Shown here: positions 1 through 8,108 of the stretch, piece by piece
How positions within the stretch are numbered: the first letter of the stretch is position 1
Layout: each line of letters begins with the position of its first letter
Assembly (NCBI GenBank): GCA_024231375.1
Contig: JAAEQP010000723.1
Coordinates: forward strand, 1 to 11,386
Direction: 5' to 3'
Length of the DNA: 11,386 nt
Origin: a bacterium
GTDB taxonomy: Bacteria; Hydrogenedentota; Hydrogenedentia; Hydrogenedentiales; SLHB01
Translations under genes and position numbers: made by a program
The notes under the pieces: model-generated
Seen by the model: the letters and a program-made list of their open reading frames with translations, nothing else
The model's database searches: none
Told to the model about the DNA's origin: nothing

Positions 1-10
1 AGGGATTCAT
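1..10 (-). CDS. Start of a further gene, cut by the window edge (candidate ybeY)
   Basis: An ATG at 10-8 on the minus strand is followed by two further codons (Met-Asn-Pro) before the sequence ends. It is preceded by GAGG at 20-17 with 6 nt spacing, and it lies 21 nt after the stop codon of the 7TM-HD phosphodiesterase. The spacing and ribosome binding site are what the next gene of an operon would show. In many bacteria the gene after a phoH and 7TM-HD pair is ybeY, an rRNA-processing endonuclease, so that is my guess from context only. Three residues cannot identify a protein. Confidence 0.4.
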
Positions 11-31
11 TCCGAACCTCGAGTATCAAGT

Positions 32-2551
32 TCACGGGTTCGATCCTCCCGACATGGGAATCACGTTGGTGGTCCGCTTCTCGCGTTTTTCGTCCGGGTA
101 GGCGATGCGGCCATGAAGCGACGTGAGCATTCTGCGGGTCACGACTTCCTTGATGGTGTCGAGGTCTTTCAAGGTGATGTCGCATTCGTCGAACTGGCGG
201 TCGTCGGCCCGTTGCGTCACGATCTTATCCACCAACTCGCGAATTCGTTCCTCATTCGGGTTCTTGATTGACCGGACGCCCGATTCCACGGCATCGCAGA
301 TCATGAGGATGGCGGTCTCCCGGCGTTGCGGTCTGGGTCCGGGATACCGGAAGTCCTCCTGGCGCACGTCGTCGTGCTTCGCTTGGGCCAAGGCTTCCTG
401 ATAGAAGAAACTGATGAGACACGTGCCGTGATGCTCGAAGATGCCATCGATGATGGGTTTGGGAAGATGGAATTCGCGCGCCATCTCCGCGCCTTCGGAC
501 ACGTGGGCCGCGATAGCGCGCGCGCTCAAGCGGGGCGACAATTCGTCGTGGATGTTGGATCCGGTTTGGTTCTCGGCAAAGTACTCAGGGCGCCGCAGTT
601 TTCCGATGTCGTGGTAGTAGGCGCACACGCGCGCCAGCAGGCCGTTCGCGCCAATGGAGGCCGCGGCCGCTTCGGCGAGATCGCCGAGCATACGGCTGTG
701 GGCATACGTGGCCGGCACTTCGATCGACAATCGGCTCAGGACCTCGTTGTTGAGATCGGAGTACTCGAGCAACTGGATGTCGGTGGTGACGCCGAACAGG
801 CGCTCAAGGGGCGACAGCGCCGCGGGCACGATCAACAGGCATAGGACGCCGTTCACGACGATCCGGACGAAGCTGTCGAGGGAGTTCTCGCTGAACAGCG
901 AATCGGTGGCCAGGACGAACGCGGCCATGGTGACCAGTCCGATGACGGTAGCCTTGAGCGCGGCGCTTGTGATGTCGGTCCGGCGCCGCACCACCGAGAT
1001 GCTCAACACGCCCGCAAGCGCCATAGCGCAGTTCACGGCCAGGAGTTGCCAGTTGTAGTCGTATTGGATGGACAACAGGGCGGCGGTGAGAAACGCGGTC
1101 CAGACCGCCAGTCGCGCGTTGCTCAAGATGGCCAACAGGATGGCGCCAGCAGCCAGCGGCGTGACCAGGCCGCTGGGGTCGAAATAGTAGACCACGCGGC
1201 CGACAACGATGGTGGCGCACATCACCAGGAGCGCGAGGGCGAGGTTCTGATACGTGCTCTGGTGCTTGCCCGTCAGCAAGGGCAGCGTCTGCATGAGGCA
1301 CAGGAGAATCAGACCCACCAGCAGCATGTGAGACAGGAGTGTGCCCACGGCACTGGCGATGGGTTGCTGGCCCACCTCCTTCAGGCTCATCATGGTCTCG
1401 TAGTCTTTGATCTGTTGAGGCCCCCAGGGGTCGCCCGCGCCCTGAATCTTGGCGTTTCGGCGGATGACGCGTGTGACGGGTTTGACGCTCTTCCTGGCGG
1501 CGATCTTATCGCCCTCGGTGGCGGCCTCATCGTACTCCAGCGTCTTGTCCACGTCGGCCCGTGCGAGTTCGATCGCCGCAGCGCGCAGGTCGTCCCAAGG
1601 CAGGGGCTTGTCGGGCTGCAGGCGCGACAGCCGCTGCACGGCCTTCTGGACCTGTTCGTCCAGGAGATCGCCACGCGCCTCGGCAGGTACGGGAACCTTG
1701 GCGAGCGGCAGAACGTCTGTATCTTCCTGATCGGCCGAGGGCTGGTCACGCCGGATCACGATTGGCCGGTCCGGGGCAGTCTTGGTCTCCTCGGCCCGGT
1801 CCCGTGGATCCATGACGCCGTATCTCAGCACGTACTCAAGGGACGACTTCGCCATATCGGTGAGTCGCGGCAGGTTGTGGAATACGAGCGGTTTGACTTC
1901 GGGCTCCTCGAGGCCCACTGTCTTCAGACCGTCCGCTGGCGGATCCTGGCCCTCTTTGGATTGTTCTTCAACGCGCTTGGGGATGGACGCCGGATCCGGG
2001 TCGAGCCACATGCCTAACTTTGCCAGATTCTCAACGTCCTTCAGATTGTCGTGTTCTTTGGCGAGTTCGGCGGCGTAGGCGGCCACCGCCTCACGAACCA
2101 CATCGTTGGCGTCCTGCTTGGACGTCGAGGCCAGCAGAGCGGCCTGGATCGCCTTGTCAACGCCTTCCTGCTGCGCGGCTATCGCGTCTACCCGGCTCTC
2201 GAACTTGGCCAGTTGACGGAAGACGAGTGGCCAAGCCACGTAGTATCGATTTTCGATTTCCGCGGCCGCTGCCGCGCGAGCCTTGTTCGTGGCCTCTACG
2301 TCTTCACTGTCGAATTGGAACTCGGCGAAGTAGTCTTCGTGCGGAATGGCCTCGAAATCGACTTCGCGGCTGGCTTTGTCCGCGTACGGCACCAGCCGCT
2401 GCGTGACGGCCGTCACAAGCACCAGGAAGGCCAAGCCTATGGCAATGCGTGCCGCGCGACGTTCGCCTGGCGTGAACCGCCACGCGGAGCCGGCGGTCTG
2501 ATAGGACGCCCCGCCCCGCGATTTCTTCTTGCTTTGTTTTGCGAATGCCAT
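32..2551 (-). CDS. pgpH: 7TM-HD family phosphodiesterase, PgpH-like (cyclic-di-AMP hydrolase type)
   Basis: This 839-residue membrane protein is a likely phosphodiesterase that linearises cyclic-di-AMP in the cytoplasm, as PgpH of Listeria does. Layout: a basic N-terminus, one membrane helix (about 34-52), a long outward-facing 7TMR-HDED region (about 53-400, with Ala/Glu-rich helical stretches), a cluster of seven membrane helices (about 403-580), then a C-terminal HD domain (about 600-820). All the metal ligands expected of the family can be placed: H618, the HDIG motif at H647-D648, H683, the H707-H708 pair and D753. Their spacing matches my recollection of PgpH closely, so the enzyme should be active. 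Its ATG shares one base with the TAA of phoH (TAATG at 2553-2549) and has no clear Shine-Dalgarno sequence, which suggests translational coupling. No cyclic-di-AMP cyclase is present in the window. The substrate is inferred from the family; a few HD enzymes prefer other nucleotides. Confidence 0.93.
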   Translation of the reverse strand: MAFAKQSKKKSRGGASYQTAGSAWRFTPGERRAARIAIGLAFLVLVTAVTQRLVPYADKASREVDFEAIPHEDYFAEFQFDSEDVEATNKARAAAAAEIENRYYVAWPLVFRQLAKFESRVDAIAAQQEGVDKAIQAALLASTSKQDANDVVREAVAAYAAELAKEHDNLKDVENLAKLGMWLDPDPASIPKRVEEQSKEGQDPPADGLKTVGLEEPEVKPLVFHNLPRLTDMAKSSLEYVLRYGVMDPRDRAEETKTAPDRPIVIRRDQPSADQEDTDVLPLAKVPVPAEARGDLLDEQVQKAVQRLSRLQPDKPLPWDDLRAAAIELARADVDKTLEYDEAATEGDKIAARKSVKPVTRVIRRNAKIQGAGDPWGPQQIKDYETMMSLKEVGQQPIASAVGTLLSHMLLVGLILLCLMQTLPLLTGKHQSTYQNLALALLVMCATIVVGRVVYYFDPSGLVTPLAAGAILLAILSNARLAVWTAFLTAALLSIQYDYNWQLLAVNCAMALAGVLSISVVRRRTDITSAALKATVIGLVTMAAFVLATDSLFSENSLDSFVRIVVNGVLCLLIVPAALSPLERLFGVTTDIQLLEYSDLNNEVLSRLSIEVPATYAHSRMLGDLAEAAAASIGANGLLARVCAYYHDIGKLRRPEYFAENQTGSNIHDELSPRLSARAIAAHVSEGAEMAREFHLPKPIIDGIFEHHGTCLISFFYQEALAQAKHDDVRQEDFRYPGPRPQRRETAILMICDAVESGVRSIKNPNEERIRELVDKIVTQRADDRQFDECDITLKDLDTIKEVVTRRMLTSLHGRIAYPDEKREKRTTNVIPMSGGSNP

Positions 2552-3555
2552 TACCGGTTGCCCGCGTCTCTTGCGGCCGAATCCTTCGAAGTCGAAGTCC
2601 CGTCCGGCTCTTCGGCGTCAGCCTCGTATGCGTCGACAATGTTCTGCACCAAGGGGTGCCGGACCACGTCGGCGCGAGTGAGGCTCACAATGGCGATGCC
2701 GTCCGTGCTCGCCAGGATACGCTTCGCGGTCACCAGCCCGGACGGCACGTTCTTGGGGAGATCGACCTGGGTCACATCGCCCGTCACGACCGCGCGCGAT
2801 CCTTCACCCAACCGCGTGAGAAACATCTTCATTTGTTCGTTCGTGGTGTTCTGCGCTTCGTCGAGAATCACAAACGCGTTGCCCAGCGTCCGCCCGCGCA
2901 TGAACGCCAGCGGCGCCACTTCGATCATCTCCCGGTCGATAAAACGCCGCACCCGCTCTACATCCACCATGGCATATAAGGCGTCGTAGAGCGGGCGCAA
3001 ATACGGATTCACTTTCTGTTGGAGATCGCCCGGCAAGAATCCGAGACTCTCGCCGGCTTCGACCGCCGGACGGGTCAAAATAACCCGGTTCACTTCCTTA
3101 TTCAGCAAGGCCGACACGGCAGCCGCCATGGCCAGGAACGTTTTGCCTGTCCCGGCAGGCCCGATGGCCAGAGTCACGCCGTGCGTCCGGATCGCGTCCA
3201 GGTAATCCGCCTGTCCGCGGGTGCGCGGCTTGATGCGCATGTCGCGCCGCAAGGCACGGGGCATCTCGCCCAGCACCGCGCCGAGGTCGTCGGCGCGCTG
3301 GTTGCGCGCCTCGTTCAACGCGTACGACAGATCCGCCACGGTCGGCGTGTGCCCACTGCGCACGGCGGTCAGCAACTCAGTCAGAGTCTGGCCGACCATG
3401 GCCGCGTCGGCTTCCTCGCCGATCACGACCACCTTTGCGCCGCGGTCCACGATCCGAACCGGCGTCTCCTGCTGGATGCGCTTCCGGAGTTCGCCGTTCC
3501 TGCCCAGGAGCTTTACGGCTTCTTCCTGGCTATTGAGCTGAATTTCGTGTGTCAG
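2551..3555 (-). CDS. phoH: PhoH-like ATPase (PhoH/YbeZ family), apparent CTG start
   Basis: This is a P-loop ATPase of the PhoH (YbeZ) family, linked in other bacteria to RNA turnover and ribosome maturation together with YbeY. Counted from the chosen start it has 334 residues, normal for the family. An N-terminal KH-like segment (about 1-65) is followed by the PhoH ATPase domain, with Walker A GPAGTGKT at 132-139 and Walker B VILDEAQN at 229-236. The frame is open as far as an ATG at 3822, but the extra 89 residues are a shadow of the division gene read in the other frame (Cys/Trp/Arg-rich, unlike any PhoH). Between that ATG and the conserved region there is no ATG, GTG or TTG. The CTG at 3555-3553, preceded by a GAGAG stretch about 10 nt upstream, gives exactly the family N-terminus. 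The gene overlaps the end of the division gene by 26 nt, and its own stop overlaps the next start. The identity is secure; the start is inferred. Confidence 0.93.
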   Translation of the reverse strand: MTHEIQLNSQEEAVKLLGRNGELRKRIQQETPVRIVDRGAKVVVIGEEADAAMVGQTLTELLTAVRSGHTPTVADLSYALNEARNQRADDLGAVLGEMPRALRRDMRIKPRTRGQADYLDAIRTHGVTLAIGPAGTGKTFLAMAAAVSALLNKEVNRVILTRPAVEAGESLGFLPGDLQQKVNPYLRPLYDALYAMVDVERVRRFIDREMIEVAPLAFMRGRTLGNAFVILDEAQNTTNEQMKMFLTRLGEGSRAVVTGDVTQVDLPKNVPSGLVTAKRILASTDGIAIVSLTRADVVRHPLVQNIVDAYEADAEEPDGTSTSKDSAARDAGNR

Positions 3556-3889
3556 CTTCCGGGTGCTCTCTTTGTTCGGCTCGGGGCGCCGAATCCGGTT
3601 CCAATTCGATGCGATATACCTTTTCGCCCTCGCGAACCAGATTCTTGTTCCTTCGGATGGCCGCCTCGATCTCCACAGGATCGTTGTCCAGGCCCTTGAC
3701 GCGGCGTTGAAGCCGCGCTTCGTCCTGTTCCAGGCCTCGCAGTTCCCGATCCAACTGCAGCACCTGGTCTTCGCTGCTCCGGCAGTACAAGTACAAACCG
3801 TATAGGTCGCGGTGATATGCATATCCCGCGGCCAACGCGCAAACCACGACCAGCGACAGCCAGTATCCTTTCTGCGAGCGTCCCGACAT
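3530..3889 (-). CDS. FtsB/DivIC-type septum formation initiator protein
   Basis: This small bitopic membrane protein (119 residues) is of the FtsB/DivIC family, which in other bacteria forms a coiled-coil complex with FtsL and FtsQ/DivIB at the division septum. It has a short basic cytoplasmic N-terminus, one membrane helix (about 9-25), a charged heptad-like coiled coil (about 38-68) and the family's tail block (about 69-95), DPVEIEAAIRRN followed by LVREGEKVYRIE. The remaining 24 residues are hydrophilic and probably disordered. A GTG at 3895 is also in frame, but I chose the ATG at 3889 because GGAG at 3898-3895 sits 5 nt before it. The gene begins 20 nt after the enolase stop and its last 26 nt overlap phoH. 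Linkage with eno is common for this family. Membership is clear; whether it should be named FtsB or DivIC cannot be settled from sequence alone. Confidence 0.87.
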   Translation of the reverse strand: MSGRSQKGYWLSLVVVCALAAGYAYHRDLYGLYLYCRSSEDQVLQLDRELRGLEQDEARLQRRVKGLDNDPVEIEAAIRRNKNLVREGEKVYRIELEPDSAPRAEQREHPEADTRNSAQ

Positions 3890-3894
3890 GGCCA

Positions 3895-3898
3895 CTCC
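3895..3898 (-). promoter_or_regulatory. Ribosome binding site deciding the ftsB/divIC start
   Basis: GGAG on the minus strand lies 5 nt before the ATG at 3889 and overlaps the alternative GTG codon at 3895. This favours the ATG over the GTG two codons earlier. Confidence 0.55.
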
Positions 3899-3909
3899 GA
3901 CGGGGCGTC

Positions 3910-5223
<1,314 letters not shown>

Positions 5224-5251
5224 TTACCTCTCGCTTTCTTCTGCCCCATTC

Positions 5252-5280
5252 AGTCTAGCGCACCCTTCCGCGCAGGACAA
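5252..5280 (-). promoter_or_regulatory. Candidate sigma-70-type promoter of the eno operon
   Basis: On the minus strand, TTGTCC (5280-5275) and TAGACT (5257-5252) are separated by exactly 17 nt. Each box matches four of six consensus bases. Transcription would begin near 5245, leaving a leader of about 28 nt before the eno ATG, which includes its Shine-Dalgarno. This is a motif match only. Confidence 0.45.
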
Positions 5281-5360
5281 CGAGAAAATCAGCGCCAATC
5301 CGTCTCAATAGCGCCGGACCTCTCATGGGACTTGCCTTACTTCGCCTAAGCCAAGCCTAT

Positions 5361-6176
5361 CTACCCTTTCCAAGGAAACAGGAAATCCCTGAATCCACGA
5401 TTCAGGTAATCGTCTTTCTCGTCTTCTTCCGCCATGGCCGCTTTCCACTGGGCGATGCCTTCACCTTCCGGCGCGGCACCGACAATGGCGTATTTGCGGG
5501 CCAGCAACTCGTATATGCTCGATACGAGCACGCACACCAACGCGCCGTACAGGAACATAACCAGTGGGGTAAGAACCACCACAACGATAGTAACTCCAAT
5601 GAGTTGGAGCACAATGCCGCACATCAGGAACGGATTGTCGAGCACCAACAGCGCCGTCAGTTTCACCGTCTTCAGCACGCCGTCCTTCTTCTGGACCAGG
5701 GTCGGCAAGGCCATCACCGAGGTGAGGCCCGCGAACAACAACGCCCAGAGCGCCAGCGCGCTGATGCCGTATCCCAGCCAGGGGACAGACTCCCGAAGCT
5801 TCACGGCATAGAACCAAACACTCGTTCCAAAGCAAGCGGTGACAATGAGATACAGCATGCCGAGCCCCATGGCCCGGCGCCAGTACGTCGCCATGCCTCG
5901 GAACATGTCGCCCACCGATCCGTCCCGCTCTTCGATCAATACCTTCGCCATATGGCACAACCCGGCCGTCACTACAGGTAGCACCAAGCCCAACGCTATG
6001 ACCAGCGCCGGAGCGCCGAGTACGACTTGGGTGGCCACGTCGCGGGTCTGAAACGCGCCGAACGCGATAAACGCTGGAATAACAAGGGGTAACGACCAGA
6101 TCAGACTCGCCAGGATGAGCTTGCCCAGGTGGTCGTAGGTAACCCAGAACGCCATCTTCATAGACCGGGCTAACAT
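5361..6176 (-). CDS. Polytopic membrane protein, possibly DUF624/YesL-like
   Basis: This 271-residue integral membrane protein has about six hydrophobic helices (roughly 18-41, 51-73, 103-125, 134-157, 172-194 and 196-222), and its loops are charged where they would face the cytoplasm. The pattern WVTYDHLGKLILASLIW near the start, the following bundle and the hydrophilic C-terminal tail ending RGFRDFLFPWKG recall the DUF624 (YesL-like) group, whose function is unknown. I hold that assignment loosely. The ATG at 6176 has no good Shine-Dalgarno. ATGs at 6161 and 6155 are also in frame and would shorten the protein by five or seven residues. The gene starts 16 nt after the stop of the prolyl isomerase, so the two are probably co-transcribed. 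It is followed by a 143-nt gap with a separate promoter for eno. Confidence 0.82.
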   Translation of the reverse strand: MLARSMKMAFWVTYDHLGKLILASLIWSLPLVIPAFIAFGAFQTRDVATQVVLGAPALVIALGLVLPVVTAGLCHMAKVLIEERDGSVGDMFRGMATYWRRAMGLGMLYLIVTACFGTSVWFYAVKLRESVPWLGYGISALALWALLFAGLTSVMALPTLVQKKDGVLKTVKLTALLVLDNPFLMCGIVLQLIGVTIVVVVLTPLVMFLYGALVCVLVSSIYELLARKYAIVGAAPEGEGIAQWKAAMAEEDEKDDYLNRGFRDFLFPWKG

Positions 6177-6192
6177 GAGTTGTACATGGAGG

Positions 6193-7227
6193 TTACAGGA
6201 ACACCCGCACGCGGCTGCGCTTGCGCAGTTCGCCCATCCATTTCTGGTACCGGGTGTCGGCCGCCCGCGCCCGAAGCGTGGGTTCGATTTCCTTGCGCAC
6301 CTCGTCCAAGGGGGCCAGCCCGGCTTCTTCCTTCCGGTCCACCCTCACCACGTGGAATCCGAATTCCGTTTCCACGATGCCGCTGATGGCGCCTTCGGAT
6401 GTCGAGAAAGCCGCCTCGTCCAGGGGCCCCACCAACCGGCCGCGGGTCACCCAGCCGATGATGCCGCCCTCTTCCGCATTCGCGGCGCCGGAGAACGCTT
6501 CGGCGAGATCGGCGAAATTGGCGCCCGCCTCAAGCTCCAATTTCACTTCTTCCAAGCGCGCCTTGGTCAGCGCCGGGTCTTCGCCCTCTTTCCGGGGAAG
6601 CATGATCTGGCGGCATCGAACGCGCTCGGGCCGCTCGAATTCGCTCTTGTTGTCTTCGTAGTACTGGGCCACCTCGGATTCCGAGACCACCACGCCCTTC
6701 TCCAGGGCTTCGTGTTTGTGCCGGGCCATGGCCCACGACATGTACCGCTTCTTCAGCCGGTCCCGAAGATCGCTCATCGTCTCGCCGGACGCCTCGAGGT
6801 CGTTCAGGAACTCCTCCACCGTGTCGTACGGCTTCCGCAGTTCCTGCAACTCTTTCTCGATGGCGTCTTCGTTCAACTGGATGCCCGCGAGCTGGGCCTC
6901 CCGGTAGAGGATCTTGCTCTCGATGGCTTGTTCGAGCGTCGCCTTCACCCGCTTGTCCACGGCCCGATTGAACTCGGCCGCATTGGTCGCCTGGCTGCGC
7001 AACGCGCGCACTTCCGGGGCGATCTCCGTCATGATATCGCTGAGCAGGATCACTTCCGTGTCGATGGTCGCCACGACTTGGTCGACGATTTCCGCCCCGG
7101 CGTCGAACGCCGTTCCCGTGCAGACCACCGCGACCGCCATCACCGCGGCGAAAGCCACTGCCTTGGTCCTGTGTGCGAGCCTGTATCTGTCCACGTGTTG
7201 CGCCCTGTAAAGTTGTACCCATGTCAT
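6193..7227 (-). CDS. Secreted parvulin-type peptidyl-prolyl isomerase (SurA/PrsA-like chaperone)
   Basis: This is an exported folding chaperone (344 residues from the ATG) with one PpiC-type rotamase domain. It has a basic N-terminus, a hydrophobic signal segment (about 22-40) with likely cleavage after an Ala-Gly-Ala near 45, a SurA-like N-terminal helical domain (about 46-195), the parvulin domain (about 200-298; key pieces GANFADLAEAFS, GGIIGWV, FGFHVVRVD) and the C-terminal helix that completes the SurA core. Classical SurA has two rotamase domains and PrsA has a lipobox; this protein has one domain and no lipobox, so neither name fits exactly. The ATG at 7227 lacks a Shine-Dalgarno. A GTG at 7194 has AGGG 8 nt upstream and gives a more typical signal peptide, and may be the real start. 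It should act on newly exported envelope proteins in the periplasm. Confidence 0.9.
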   Translation of the reverse strand: MTWVQLYRAQHVDRYRLAHRTKAVAFAAVMAVAVVCTGTAFDAGAEIVDQVVATIDTEVILLSDIMTEIAPEVRALRSQATNAAEFNRAVDKRVKATLEQAIESKILYREAQLAGIQLNEDAIEKELQELRKPYDTVEEFLNDLEASGETMSDLRDRLKKRYMSWAMARHKHEALEKGVVVSESEVAQYYEDNKSEFERPERVRCRQIMLPRKEGEDPALTKARLEEVKLELEAGANFADLAEAFSGAANAEEGGIIGWVTRGRLVGPLDEAAFSTSEGAISGIVETEFGFHVVRVDRKEEAGLAPLDEVRKEIEPTLRARAADTRYQKWMGELRKRSRVRVFL

Positions 7228-7301
7228 GCGAACGCGCGCAGTCCGCGCACGCTCACAGCACGTAGGTTATGTGGGGAAAACACTTTCCACGTATTGCGAA
7301 A

Positions 7302-7330
7302 AGCATAGCACACGGCCAGAGGTTGCGCAA
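7302..7330 (-). promoter_or_regulatory. Candidate promoter of the prolyl isomerase gene
   Basis: On the minus strand, TTGCGC (7330-7325) and TATGCT (7307-7302) lie 17 nt apart, and each matches four of six consensus bases. The predicted start near 7295 gives a leader of about 70-100 nt, depending on which start codon is used. This is a motif match only. Confidence 0.4.
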
Positions 7331-7366
7331 CTAATCGAGCCGCTCACGCAAGCCAGCCGGAGCCCG

Positions 7367-7425
7367 GATTCGAAGAGAAGGAGATGGGGGGATTGGAGGG
7401 GGATTCGGAGATGAAGAGAATGGGG
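7367..7425. repeat. Purine-rich tract with two imperfect 25-nt direct repeats
   Basis: The plus strand is almost pure A/G here, including runs of six, five and four G. Two copies of a GATTCG-headed 25-nt sequence (7367-7391 and 7402-7426) agree at 18 of 25 positions. Part of the agreement simply reflects the purine bias. In the transcript of the gene at 7444-7803 this region would be a C/U-rich tail after the hairpin at 7445-7425. Confidence 0.5.
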
Positions 7426-7445
7426 ACCGACGCAACCACGCGGTC
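7425..7445 (-). terminator. Hairpin immediately after the 119-residue gene, possible terminator
   Basis: On the minus strand, GACCGCG pairs with GCG-T-CGGTC: seven base pairs with a single bulged T and a six-base loop. The stem starts inside the TGA stop codon. It is followed by CCCC and a C/U-rich stretch rather than a clean U-tract, so it is at best a weak or non-canonical terminator. Confidence 0.35.
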
Positions 7446-7803
7446 AGCACTCCCTGCCCAAGCGTGCCCTCACTTCATCCAGCATCGACAGAACGGTTGA
7501 GACTCTCTTGCGAGGAACAGCCCACCAATATGTCCGGTAGTGAAACTCGTGAAGCCATAGGTTGCCTGAAAAGGAACAGGAGTCTTTCGGCATGTCGAGC
7601 AGGAATCTGAGGACTTCGGGATAGTGTTTGCTCAGACACCAAACCTTGAAACGGCCTTTCGTGGTCACCGTCCCGAGCACATGGACGTCAAACCGCACGT
7701 GGGTGACGTCTTCTCGTTGCACGGTCACCTTCCGGCCCGGAAGACTCCGACCCGTGAGGACGTCGCCCTCGACTCTCAGATTCCACGGCGACAGGTACAG
7801 CAT
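7444..7803 (-). CDS. Small protein of unknown function (119 residues)
   Basis: I do not recognise this protein. It is soluble-looking, rich in Arg, Val, Trp and Tyr, and has no signal peptide or membrane helix. The first half (about 8-57) reads as alternating short beta strands (VEGDVLTGRSLPG, KVTVQRED, THVRFDVHVLG, GRFKVWCLS); the middle contains a Trp/His/Tyr cluster (NLWLHEFHYRTYWW, 81-94), and the end (about 99-116) is a charged helix. A small beta-barrel, for example a PH-like fold, is possible but unproven. Support for a real gene: a strong Shine-Dalgarno (GGAGG at 7812-7808, 4 nt before the ATG), a TATGAT box at 7847, and protein-like composition. It stands alone, 216 nt upstream of the prolyl isomerase gene and on the same strand. 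Confidence 0.72.
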   Translation of the reverse strand: MLYLSPWNLRVEGDVLTGRSLPGRKVTVQREDVTHVRFDVHVLGTVTTKGRFKVWCLSKHYPEVLRFLLDMPKDSCSFSGNLWLHEFHYRTYWWAVPRKRVSTVLSMLDEVRARLGREC

Positions 7804-7841
7804 TTCTCCTCCAGCAGCAGCCGCCCATTGCTCGCGCCACC

Positions 7842-7847
7842 ATCATA
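7842..7847 (-). promoter_or_regulatory. Candidate -10 box for the 119-residue gene
   Basis: TATGAT on the minus strand, preceded by GTGC, matches five of six consensus bases and would place transcription start about 30 nt before the ATG at 7803. No recognisable -35 box lies at the usual distance (GGAGGG is found there). Confidence 0.3.
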
Positions 7848-7894
7848 GCACGCCGCAGTCGGTTCCCTCCCTCCAACCATCAGTGTTCCCCGCT

Positions 7895-7920
7895 GTGGCA
7901 CGGCTTCCTGACCGCGCCAC
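7895..7920. repeat. REP-like hairpin element (GTGGCACGG / CCGCGCCAC)
   Basis: GTGGC-A-CGG (7895-7903) and CCG-C-GCCAC (7912-7920) form an eight-pair stem with one A-C mismatch and an eight-base loop. It directly abuts the GGAT repeat block. Similar GGCACGG hairpins are, as far as I recall, scattered through intergenic DNA of Planctomycetota- and Verrucomicrobiota-like genomes; only one copy is visible here. Confidence 0.5.
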
Positions 7921-7978
7921 TCATACGACCGCCAGGTCTCCACCCCCTCCCCATCCAGTCAATCCTGTTATCCTGTCA
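7921..7978 (-). repeat. Dispersed GGAT-block repeat, copy A
   Basis: Read on the minus strand, it begins TGACAGGATAACAGGATTGA, continues with a third GGAT, a G-rich stretch, then GAGACCTGGCGG (7940-7929). The GGAT words recur at 9-10 nt. The same succession occurs on the plus strand at 11318-11370, which shows that this is a repeated element rather than unique sequence. Confidence 0.65.
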
Positions 7979-8008
7979 AGACGCTCGGATTGCCTTTCAT
8001 TCCTCCCC

Positions 8009-8060
8009 ATTCGGGCACATTCGTGTCCGGCTTGCTCGCCATTCGTGTGTATTCGTGACA
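8009..8060 (+). repeat. ATTCGTG decamer repeats
   Basis: Four ten-base units begin at 8009, 8019, 8041 and 8051 (ATTCGGGCAC, ATTCGTGTCC, ATTCGTGTGT, ATTCGTGACA). They form two tandem pairs separated by 12 nt. No coding explanation is apparent. Confidence 0.6.
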
Positions 8061-8108
8061 ATCTTGATTGCTTCATCACGCCGCGTGCGACCCTGCGCCT
8101 CAATGCGC

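Noticed and set aside
34..50. GGGTTCGATCCTCCC resembles the T-arm of a tRNA
   Set aside because: It lies in the last codons of the 7TM-HD gene; no acceptor, D or anticodon arms can be found around it.
3556..3822. An 89-residue N-terminal extension of PhoH from the ATG at 3822
   Set aside because: It is the division gene read in another frame, with Cys/Trp/Arg-rich composition unlike any PhoH protein.
7273..7289. GGAAA-ACAC-TTTCC inverted repeat upstream of the isomerase gene as an operator
   Set aside because: Only five pairs, no second copy and no neighbouring regulator gene; chance is a sufficient explanation.
7895..8060. CRISPR array
   Set aside because: The repeats differ from one another, are too short or unequal in spacing, and no cas gene is in the window.
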